A DNA stretch of 64,000 nt. It comes from Spirodela intermedia. Its lineage: Eukaryota > Streptophyta > Magnoliopsida > Alismatales > Araceae. The stretch spans positions 1,389,501 through 1,453,500 of the forward strand of contig LR746271.1 in NCBI GenBank assembly GCA_902729315.2, in the 5' to 3' direction. The notes under the pieces were generated by a model. The model ran no database searches and had not been told where the DNA came from. It saw only the letters and a list, made by a program, of their open reading frames with translations. Each line of letters opens with the position of its first letter. Position 1 is the stretch's first letter. The position numbers and the translations under genes are program-made. This document shows positions 55,712-64,000 of this stretch, piece after piece.

Positions 55712-57101
55712 ATCATCATATAGTGTCCATAGCCTTGAAGACTGTTCTTGAATAAGGACAACGTGGGCAATCTTTAAATCTCCTTGCGAAGTCTAAAAAT
55801 CAATGAAATAAGTCGTCGAATCCTCTCTGGCGGCTGTCACCTAACGGAGCTGAAAAACGGCGACTTTGCGGCTCTCCAGTGGCTGTCACCTAACGGAGAG
55901 GAGCTGGATGGAGGTGGGGCCCATGTTAGGAAGCTTCATCCTCAAGTTCATGTAGTAAGAGGAGGCTCTTCATCGCATCCAGTACACTCTCAAGAGGTGG
56001 CGACTCGTCTCCTAGCGAATCGTCCTCTTCCTAACAATGGCTTATCTGTCAATCAATCAGAGATACTTTACTCGATGGATTTGTGATTCTTTTGCACAAA
56101 TCGTTTAACAATTTTAGTAACAATGCTCCGTGAATCGCATTGACGAGATTTTCATCGATGATCTAGCGATTATGGTTGCTTAATCCTTCACCGCGATTTA
56201 TAGGAAAGTCGCAATAATCAGATAAAAATATGAATCCTGACACGTCCGGCGAATGCGAATCAGACAGAAAAAGAGTTTTACCCGGCGATTCTTATGTAAG
56301 GGATTACAGACGATTTAATTGATCAAATTAAGATCAATAAAAACCAAAAGAATCGTAATGAAATGAAGTATATCTTGGTAAATTTAAAATCAACAAATTA
56401 TAATTAAATGAAACGAAAATTAAGTTGAAAGTAGGAAAACAGAGTTTCGGCGTCGCAGCGGTGATGCGTTGGCAATACATCAGAATCTTGAGCATTTGGG
56501 AGGATCGTCGTGCAGTGTCCACGGCCTCGAAGGCTCTTTTTGGACAAAGATGACATGGGCAATCTCTAGATCTCCTTGCGAAGTCTAGAAATCAATGAAA
56601 TGAGCCGTTGAATCCTTTCTAGTGGCTGTCACCCGGTGGAGCGGAAAAACGGCGACTTTGTGGCTCTTTGGTGGCTGTCACCTGACGGAGAGGAGCTGGA
56701 TGGAGGTGGGGCACGTGTCAAAGAGTTTCATCCTCAGGTCCGCACAGCAAGAGGAGGCTCTTCATCGCATCCGGTACGCTCTCAAGAGGTGGTGACTCGT
56801 CTCCCGGTAGATCGTCCTCTTCCTAACGACGGCTTGTTCATCGATCAATCGGAGATACTTTACTTGATAGATTCTTGATCCTTTTATCACAAATCGTTCA
56901 GTAATTTTAGTAACAATGCTCCGCGATTCATGTTGACGAGATTTTCATTGATGATCTAGTGATTCTGATTGCTTAATTCTTCACCAGTGATCTGCAAGAA
57001 AGTTACGATAATCAAATAAAAATATGAATTTTGACTCTAGGAGGATTCGAACCCGCGTTGGTTGCCCACCCCCTTTTTGGGGAAGGTGTGACGTGGGTTT
57101 A

Positions 57102-57352
57102 GTCCCACATCGGTTGTGCGCTGAAGTTTCTGACGAATATATAATAATATTACATTTCTAATCAAGTCCCTTTCTCACGCGTGTATGACCACTCCTTGCC
57201 CCACAACTAGCTGGCGACTGGTGACGTGGAAGAGGAGTGGCGCACACATGTCCCATCGATCCAAGCCGCTCGAGTCCCTACTTGCGGCTACTCCCTGACT
57301 GTGCTTCCGACCCGCTTGTAGGCCTAACTAGCTAGCGAGTCCCCCCTATTTT
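57102..57352 (+). ncRNA. Candidate Pol III transcription unit with snRNA-type promoter in repeat E
   Basis: GTCCCACATCG at 57102-57112 is an exact match to the plant snRNA upstream sequence element (RTCCCACATCG). TATATAATA follows at 57138, 25 nt after the USE, the shorter spacing known for plant Pol III snRNA genes (Pol II genes have about 10 more). A start would be expected near 57165. The following stretch of about 185 nt is GC-rich compared with its surroundings and ends at TTTT (57349-57352), a Pol III stop signal, with more T-runs after it. The product is not recognisable as U6, U3 or any other known RNA. Transcription is inferred only. Confidence 0.35.
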
Positions 57353-57623
57353 GTTATTTTTATTTTAATTTCTTTTCCTTCATTTATCTCAAAAGTAAAA
57401 CTATAAAAATTATATAAATTCATATAAAATCACATAATTACCTAAACATTCATGTTAATCAACTAAAAATCATTTTTCACACTTTAACACAAATATAAGT
57501 CTATTTATCATGAGTTAAGGCTAAAACTATATTATTTACTAATTATTAACTCATGATAATGAAGACTTATCAATTACCTCAATTACCTCTCTTCTTATTT
57601 CACTTTCTTCTTCTATCGAATAA

Positions 57624-57921
57624 TTGTGAGATTAAAAAAGAAAGTGAAATGGGAAGAGAGAGAAAAGGTAACCCATTAACCTTATTGGATAGGAGTTAGG
57701 TTACATTTATAGACTCGAACTGAGCCATTGGAGTTATAAGTGTCAAGGTGACGTGTAAGTGTGCCGATTGTCCAATGGGTAGGCTTTTATATATTTAGCT
57801 CTATTACTATGTTTAGTCACAGAGTGGCACGTGTCCATCGATAGTGTCCTCTGAAGTTCTATGAGTTGTGATTGGTCGACAGTTTAAGAACAACCTCTGG
57901 TTGGTTGCATCTTCTTTAACA
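57624..57921 (-). mobile_element. Copia element B, 3' LTR (minus strand, truncated)
   Basis: In minus orientation it begins TGTTAAAGAAGATGCAACC directly after a purine tract (GCAGGAGGA, 57922-57930), as expected at the start of a 3' LTR. It matches LTR A and the 5' LTR at 62298-62573, but its last 50 or so bases are missing. Confidence 0.75.
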
Positions 57922-58859
57922 TCCTCCTGCAAGCTAAGTGTAGGAACTACATTAAGCTTGTTTCGTAGCCAGCAGAATCGGGATTTGAGTAAGGGCTTCA
58001 TCAAGATGTCACCAAGTTGATGGGAGCTTTGCATGAATAAAACTCAAAGAAGCTTGTAGGTAACTTGCTCACGCACAAAATGAAAGTCAATTTCATGCGT
58101 GAAACAGAGGATTAGTAGTAAGGTAGGTCACTCTGATGTTGTCACAAAAAAGGATAGGTGTTCCATGAAGGTAGATGCAGAGCTCTTGGAGTAGTGATTG
58201 GATCCAAATGATTTCGGCAATGGTGTTGGCAGTGAGTTTGTATTCAACTTTAGTGCTAGAGTGGGCGACCATTGATTGCTTCTTCGATAACCACGAAATG
58301 AGGTTGCATCTGAGATAAATTAGGTATCCTCCCATAGACTGATGGTCCTCCCATGATTTGGCCCAATCAACATCACTATAGGCAATCAATTGGGTTGAAG
58401 AAGTTTGATAGAGTTGGAGACCAAACATGATGGTGCCTTTAGGTAATGAAGAAGGTGTTTAAGGTTGGCCCAATCTATAGTCGTAGGAGAGTGCATCTTC
58501 TAACATGCTTTGTTGATGGCAAAGTAGATATCCGGTCTTGTAATGGTTAGATATTGAAATGCTCCTAAGAGGCTTCAAGACATTGTTGGATCTTAGGGAG
58601 TAGAGTCCTTGTCAATTTTGTTAGTACAAGTGGGCCACGGAACGGATAGTGGCTTACAATGATCCAATTGGGTCCGATGTAATAAAGTTGTAAGATATCA
58701 ACATTGGGATAAGACAAAATTGTCCAAATTCAATACAAATTCAACACCAAGAAAGAATTCAGCCTTGCTTAGATTCCAAATAATAAAATTATTGTAAAGT
58801 AGCTGGATAATAGAGTTAATAAAAGCTTGATTTGAACCAATTAAGAGTAAGGCATTGAC
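57922..58859 (-). pseudogene. Copia element B, end of RT and RNase H
   Basis: Minus-strand sequence reads LLLIGSN, FFLGVEFV, LLGAFQYLTITRPDIYFA, LKHLLHYLKGT, then IAYSDVDWAKSWEDHQSMGGYLIYL, LISWLSKKQSMVAHSSTKVEYK, and DILMKPL near the end. These are the C-terminal RT and RNase H motifs of copia polyproteins, with stops and frame changes. The upstream RT part lies at 60580-61140, separated by repeat E copy 4. Confidence 0.8.
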
Positions 58860-60579
58860 ATGACTTAATCATTGTATAGTAAATCTTGCAAATTTTAAAA
58901 TTTATAAAATTAGAAAATACCAATTTTTAGATATTTAAAAGTATTTCTCAACAAATATATCAATTATAATTCAATAAAACTTTCAAAAATAGTGACAATT
59001 TTTAGATCAATCACATGGATGTAATATAATATCAGGTAATCTTTCGGAATATTCTTCAATGAATACGAGTTTTTATAAAATTTATACTAAGAAATAAAAA
59101 TAAAATATATTTAAAATTTGTGAAAAAGGGAAATAAGGGTGCAGATGTCAAGATGACATCAGCCCCCGATGAACGTAAATTAAGTAGAAATAGAGTTCTA
59201 CCAAACAATTCTTACATAAATGATTATAGAAAAATTAATTGATCAAATTAAGATTTATAAAAGTCAGAAGAATCGTAATTGAATGAAATATAATTTAGAA
59301 ATTTTAAATCACATAAATTATCACTAAATGAAGTCAAAAATTAAGTTGAAAGTTGAAAAATAAAGTTCCGACATTGCGGCGACGATACGTTAGTGATGTA
59401 TCAGAATCTTGAGCATTCGAGAGAATCGTCGTACAGTGTCCACGACTTTAAAGGCTCTCATTGAACAAGGACAACGTAGTCAATCTCTAGATCTTTTTGC
59501 GAAGTCTAGAAATCAATGAAACGGGTCATCAAATTGTCTCTGACGACTGTCACCTCACAAAGCACAAAAATAGTGACTTTGTAACTCTTTGATGGCTGTC
59601 ACCCAACAAAGAGAAGTTGAATAGAGATGGGGCACATGTTAGGGAGCTTCATCCTCAAGTCTGCATAGCAAGAGAAGGCTCTTCATTTCATCTGGTACAC
59701 TTTCAAAAGGTGGCGACTCATCTCCCGACGGATCATCCTCTTCTCGATGAAGGCTTGTTTGTTGATCGATTAGAGAGGATTTACTCAATAGATTCATGAT
59801 TCTTTTATTATGAATTGTTCAGTAATTTTAGCAACAATGTTTTATGAATCACGTTGACAAGATTTTCGCTGATGATCTAACGATTCTTGCAGCTTAATCC
59901 TTCATCGGCTATCTACAAGAAAGTCACAATAATCAGATAAAAAAATAAGTTTTGACTCTGAGAGGATTCGAAGTCACGCTAGTTGCCTGCCTGCATGAGA
60001 AAGTTTGAAATAAGTACTCTAATGCCCTTATCAAGTGATGTCATCATAGTATATCTTTGTTATAAATAAGAAGTAGTTTAGGTATTAAAATCATCGAACC
60101 CTTTCAGGAGAAGTCAGATTTAGTCTCACATCATTTGTGCATCAAAGTTTTAATAAATATATAGTAATATCATATTTGCAAGCAATGAGTCACTTTCTCC
60201 CACATATACAACTACTCTTCGCCTCACAACTAGCTAGCCACCAGTGATGTGGAAGGAGAGTGGCGCAAACGTGTACTCATCAGTCCTAGTTGCTTGAGCC
60301 CCTGTTCGCGGCTCCCTCTAATTGCACTTCCAACCCACTTGTAGGCCCGATTGATCGGCTAGCCGACGAGTCCCCTCCATTTTGTTTTTTTTTTCTTTAT
60401 TTATCTCAAAAATAAGACTATAAAAATCATATAAATTCATAAAAACTATATTGAAAATCATGTTAATCAATTAAAAATCACTTTTCACACTTTAACACAA
60501 ATATAAGTCTATTTATCATGAGTTAAAGCTAAAACTATATTATTTACTAATTATTAACTCATAATAGTGAAGATTTATG
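58860..60579 (+). mobile_element. Repeat family E, copy 4, inserted in copia RT
   Basis: 1.72 kb between ATGACTTAATCATTG and GTGAAGATTTATG. It splits the copia RT just after the catalytic YIDD, which fixes its boundaries closely. It has one internal module (ORF-like segment near 59617-59799), a USE-like GTCTCACATCA (60123-60133, one mismatch plus a variable end), TATATA at 60158, the GC-rich core, and a T-run starting at 60380. The target duplication is decayed or absent. Confidence 0.75.
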
Positions 60580-61140
60580 AGTCATCAATATAAACCAAAA
60601 TGAAAAGAATTTCAATGGTTTTAGAAAAATAAAATAAAAAGGTGTAGGTTTTGGATCTAGAGAAACCAATTGAGAGTAAGAAATGAAATAATTTTGAAAA
60701 CCAAGCTCTTGGAGCTTGCTTTAATCCATATAGGGATTTATGTAATTTGTAAATGTAATTAGGGCATTGGGAGTCAACAAAACCTTGTGGTTGCTCCATA
60801 TAAACGATTTCTTTGAGATCATCATGAAGAAATGTATTAGAAATATCCATTTAATGGATATTCCATTTTAGACTAACCGCGAGAGAGAGAAGGATCCGAA
60901 TAGTGGTGATCTTAATTACTGGTGAAAAGGTGTCAAAGTAGTCAAAACCTCCTTGTTGGGAGAAACCTTTGGCTACTAGACGAGCTTTGCACCCATCAAT
61001 GGTATCATTAGGTTTCTATTTAATTTTATAGACCCATTTTCACCCAATAACATGAAGATTGGGTTCCCAGGGAATTAGAGAGCAAGTATTATTTTTAACT
61101 AGGACATTAAATTCTAATTGCATGGTTTGTTTCCATTTAG
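60580..61140 (-). pseudogene. Copia element B, reverse transcriptase N-terminal part
   Basis: Minus-strand reading: [76 protein letters not shown] and VYIDD, the diagnostic RT order of copia elements. A TGA replaces the Cys codon before KWVYK, and other stops occur. The frame is cut after YIDD by repeat E copy 4. Confidence 0.85.
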
Positions 61141-62297
61141 GTTTCTTCCATGCTATGGAAAAATTAGGAAGTTTACTTATGGACAGGGTTGTGAAAAAAT
61201 AACTAGGAATATGATGTTTGGTAGATAAGCACTAGGAAGAGGAATGGTTGTAGTGTTCCGATAAATAGATCTAATCCTTCGGAATTTGGTAGGAGGGGTC
61301 AAAGGTGTGGAATGAGATTGGGTGGATTGTTGGTGAGGAGTGCTATCTATATTACCTAGGGGTACTAGCAAAAATAACTAAGGTCGGATGAGCAGGAGTT
61401 GAATTAGAAGTAGGTGATGGTGTGAATTCATGAGGACTGAGCAGGAGGAGCTGCTGAATCTAGTGATGAGGATGAGGATGGCTAAGGTAGGATGATAGGG
61501 GTTGGAGTGTAAACCAGACATGCCCTTAAAATGCCTTTCTGAGTGGAGGGGGTAGGAAGTGAAGTAAGTGTCGAGGGAGTAGAATTATAAGGTTTTGTGG
61601 AGTGGGGAAAAATAGTTTCATAGAAAATTACATGTCTAGAAATGTGAAATTTTTCAGTAAGGAGGGATTTAAATCAGTAGCCTAGGTGATTGATGTCATA
61701 GTCGAGAAAAAGACAAGGTTCAGTTTGGTTATCTAATTTAGTTTGGGAATAGAGTCTAATATAAGGGTAATTGAGGCACCTGAAAGATTTAAAGAAATCA
61801 TAGTCAGGTGAGGTGGGCATATGATTAATGAGGTATAAGGTTGTACAAACAACTTCATCCCAATATTGTATGAGTAGAGAGGTTTGATTAAGGATGCTAA
61901 GGGCAGTTGCTATGAGATGCCTATGTTTCCTTTCAGCCATACCATTTTGATGTGGAGTATGGGGACATGAGATCCAATGATGAATACCATGGTCCTTAAA
62001 ATACTTGGTAAGAGCCTGAAACTCACCACTCCAGTCAAATTGAAAATAAATGATTTTGAAAGAAAACAAAATTTTGACCTTTTTTTGAAAATCTACAAAT
62101 GTTTGGAAAACTTCATTTTTTGTTTTAAGAGGATATAACCAAGTGAACTTACCAAAATCATCAACAAATATAACATAATAATTAAAATTGAAAAATGAAG
62201 TAATTAGGGAGGGGCCTCATAAATCAGAATGAATTAACTCATCATGTGAAAAGAAGATGCAGGAGTCATCATGCCGTGCCTGTAGACTCTAATATCA
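61141..62297 (-). pseudogene. Copia element B, integrase and linker; gag and protease deleted
   Basis: Minus-strand reading starts about 50 nt after the primer site with HDELIHSDL, then YYVIFVDDFGKFTWLYPLKT, WSGEFQALTKYF, HTPHQNGMAERKHRH, YWDEVVCTTLYLINHMP and a linker region. These cover the catalytic core of copia integrase (Asp, Asp, Glu positions recognisable). Gag, protease and the integrase zinc finger are missing, showing a large deletion next to the 5' LTR. The primer site is decayed (complement of 62285-62297). Confidence 0.8.
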
Positions 62298-62573
62298 TGA
62301 AAGCTCATAAAAATCTTAGAGAGAAAGTGTGAGATTGGAGAAGAAAGTGAAACGGAATGAGAGAGAAAAGAAAACCCATTAACCTTATTCGATAAGAGTT
62401 AGGTTACATTTATAGGCTCGAATTGAGTTGTTGGAGCTATAAGTGTCAAGGTGACGTGTAAGCGTGTCGATTGTGTAATGGGTAGGCTTTTCTATCTTGA
62501 GCTCTATTATTATATTTAGTCGCGGGGGGTTACGTTCAAGAACGGCTTCTGATTAGCTGCATCTTCTTTAACA
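62298..62573 (-). mobile_element. Copia element B, 5' LTR (minus strand)
   Basis: 276 bp, from TGTTAAAGAAGATGCAGC at 62573 to GAGCTTTCA at 62298 in minus orientation. It contains the GCGACTAAATAT stretch preceded by a C-run, also seen at the truncated edge of LTR A. Its outer end directly abuts CNL LRR sequence at 62574. Confidence 0.8.
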
Positions 62574-63600
62574 CACCCTAAGACTGCTCACCCAATTGTC
62601 CTTCGGATTCCGTCGCAATTCTGATATAAATAGACCTTCCCTTTTCTACATCTGAAACTGTTTAGAGTCGTGGATCTGGAGAGGGTACCCCAAACCGCCA
62701 AAACAAGTTGGAGACCTGATCCATCTTCGATACTTGGGTTTGAGCTGGACAAAGAAAACGCGTCTCCTGTCTTCAGTGGGGAAACTTCGTCATCTACAAT
62801 GCTTGGACATTGAGGGGATGCGGATCAGACCGATGCCGAAAGGCGTCTGAAAGATCGAGACCTTAGGACAGGTCCTGGTTGACAAAGACATGGATCTAGA
62901 TATGGTTGAGGAAGGCTTAAGAAACTTGGAAGTGCTGAAGGTCGTTCGGGCCGGGAGCTGGATATATAACTGCCTAGGGAGCCTTACCGGTCTCCGCGAG
63001 CTGCAAATAACAGGCATCAAAGGCTGTCATCATGCCGTGCTGTCATCTTGGCTACCGAAGTGTCCTTGGCTGAAGAAGTTGTTCTCGGACGCCGAGTCCA
63101 TCCCAGATTGTCTATGGACATCCCAGACTCTCAAGGTCGGATGGCGAAGTGACAAGACCACAGCGACAAAGTTCTGGCGGCCACCAGTGGGCCCCCTATC
63201 TCGCCGAACTCGTACTACACAACACCAGACTGGGTCAAGACTCGATTGCGGCGCTCGAGAACCTCCCTAAACTTAGATATCTGTATCTAGGTCCTTGGTC
63301 CTACGTAGGAACCGAGATGAGCCGCTCCCGCAACGGGTTCCCGTAACTGGAGTCCCTCGTAGTTAATTCATTGTACGAGTTAGAGTGATGGGTAGCTGAG
63401 ACTGGGGCCATGTCCCGCCTGAGGAGCTTGAAGGTCTTCGACTGCGGAAGGTTGGCGATGCTTCTGGAATGGTTGCAAGACATGGCTGCTTTGAAGGACC
63501 TCGCTTTGTTGGATATGTCCCCTGAAATCTGTTGGAGAGCTCAAAAGGAGGAGAGGACTGGCCCAAGATCCAACACATACATACCTTCAATCACCATTGC
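62574..63600 (+). pseudogene. CNL pseudogene, 3' part (LRR)
   Basis: Picks up at the stretch equivalent to residue 543 of the 906-aa paralogue and runs through the LRRs to PSITIA near 63600: QVGDLIHLRYLGLSWT, LRNLEVLKVVRAGSWIYNCL, LTGLRELQITGIKGCHHAVL, and LRYLYLGPWSYVGTEM. In-frame stops replace Trp (KGV, stop, KIE, near 62847), Gln (GFP, stop, LE) and Trp (LE, stop, WVAE), and there are frame shifts near 63130. About 815 bp equivalent to kinase-2 through the start of the LRR are missing between this and 51716. Confidence 0.85.
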
Positions 63601-63724
63601 ACACTCATCAACTAACAGTGGCATGGGGAAACCCGCATGGAGGTTTTTCAGTATGAATGATGCAGCACAGTTTTTGTGCCTTTATTTTGGGAGTCGTACA
63701 TGTTATTTTGGGAGTCTTACATGA
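63601..63724. repeat. CNL 3' flank fused to beta-5 intron-2-like sequence
   Basis: 'gcatggggaaacccgc' belongs to the CNL 3' flank, followed by 'gtatgaatgatgcagcacag' and 'ttattttgggagtc' as at 7625-7675 of beta-5 intron 2. The 'tattttgggagtc' piece is repeated twice within 40 bp. Confidence 0.6.
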
Positions 63725-63929
63725 ATGGAGACAAATCATGCAATTAGAATTTAATGTCCTAGTTAAGAATAATACTTGGTCTCTAATTCCCCGGCAACCC
63801 AATCTTCATGTTATTGGGTGAAAATGGGTCTATAAAATTAAACAGAAACCTAATGGTACCATTGATAGGTGCAAAGCTCGTCTAGTAGCCAAAGGTTTCT
63901 CCCAACAGGAAGGTTTTGACTACTTTTAA
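63725..63929 (+). mobile_element. Copia RT fragment in forward orientation
   Basis: Reads MQLEFNVLVKNNTWSLIPRQ, a TGA before [17 protein letters not shown], then [18 protein letters not shown]. It is a near-identical inverted copy of the RT start at 60935-61140, including the same TGA at the same codon. It is flanked on both sides by intron-2-like sequence. Confidence 0.8.
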
Positions 63930-64000
63930 AATGGAGGTTTTAAAGTATGAATGATACAGCATAGTTCTTGTGCGTTTATGTTGGGAGTCTTACATGTGCT
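63930..64000. repeat. Beta-5 intron-2-like sequence at the window edge
   Basis: Almost identical to 7610-7683 (one visible difference, 'ttatgttggg' for 'ttattttggg'), and much closer than any other copy in the window. It continues past the window end. Confidence 0.75.

Larger units (their letters stand above)
52906..57571 (+). mobile_element. Repeat family E, copy 3, expanded by tandem internal modules (4.7 kb)
   Basis: Left end ATGACTTAGTCATTG and right end AATGAAGACTTATC match the other copies in reverse. The internal module ('cttacgtaagcgattacaga'-like start, 'ggctgtcacctgacggagag', 'cttcatcctcaagtccg', 'gctccgcgaatcacgttgac') occurs four times, starting near 53240, 53980, 54770 and 56275, at a spacing of about 740-790 bp except where a 711-bp insertion lies in one module. 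The right 550 bp hold the USE/TATA and GC-rich core. It is inserted in copia DNA. No transposase is found. Confidence 0.7.

Noticed and set aside
57035-57060. GGTTCGAATCC on the minus strand, like a tRNA T-loop/B box
   Set aside because: No acceptor stem, anticodon arm or properly spaced A box could be built around it, so no tRNA or clear SINE head is called; it remains part of repeat E.
1-64000. CRISPR arrays, bacterial operons, rRNA genes, endogenous viral sequences
   Set aside because: No direct-repeat arrays with spacers, no operon-like gene packing, no rRNA motifs and no viral coat or movement proteins were seen. The RT-bearing elements have copia or gypsy domain order and no viral genes.

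Overview
The window is nuclear DNA of a flowering plant. The evidence is split genes with GT-AG introns, a 20S proteasome beta-5 gene and an organellar ribosome-recycling factor gene in plant form, coiled-coil NB-ARC-LRR (CNL) resistance genes, Ty1/copia and Ty3/gypsy debris, and AT-rich repeat-laden intergenic DNA. I cannot name the species.

Layout. (1) 1-9475 holds two intact housekeeping genes on the + strand: a mitochondrial-type ribosome recycling factor (498-2818, 8 exons, 269 aa) and proteasome subunit beta type-5 (3839-9475, 7 coding exons, 273 aa, with a 4.06-kb intron 2 loaded with repeats). (2) 10.4-34 kb is a resistance-gene cluster. It has two intact single-exon CNL genes (19804-22524, 906 aa; 29077-31812, 911 aa), one almost intact CNL broken by a single inserted base (11110-13798), and several NB-ARC or LRR fragments. 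Between them lie 5'-truncated proteasome beta-5 pseudogene copies and repeated copies of beta-5 intron-2-like DNA. The repeated order implies that the unit duplicated in tandem was 'beta-5 3' half + intergenic + CNL'. (3) 34-51 kb is decayed duplicate sequence, a beta-5 pseudogene remnant (36890-37591), LTR and gypsy remnants, and two copies of an unclassified 1.6-kb repeat here called E. (4) 51-64 kb is a fifth CNL, a pseudogene. Its 5' part (51024-51716) and 3' part (62574-63600) are separated by about 10.9 kb of nested elements: two inverted copia copies, themselves interrupted by two large E copies.

How the parts work together. The intact CNLs should be cytosolic immune receptors: Rx-type N-domain, nucleotide-binding switch, and an LRR that differs between paralogues. 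Their promoters share a conserved block with WRKY-type W-boxes. The two upstream genes are unrelated housekeeping functions, but the beta-5 gene supplied DNA to the CNL amplification unit.

Most unusual signals. First, the E repeat family carries a plant snRNA-type USE plus TATA at Pol III-like spacing, followed by a GC-rich stretch of about 190 nt and a T-run. Second, a small inverted repeat made from CNL LRR sequence could be a young small-RNA hairpin. Third, there is the beta-5/CNL tandem duplication itself. All of this is read by eye; no alignment or database search was run, so repeat boundaries are approximate.
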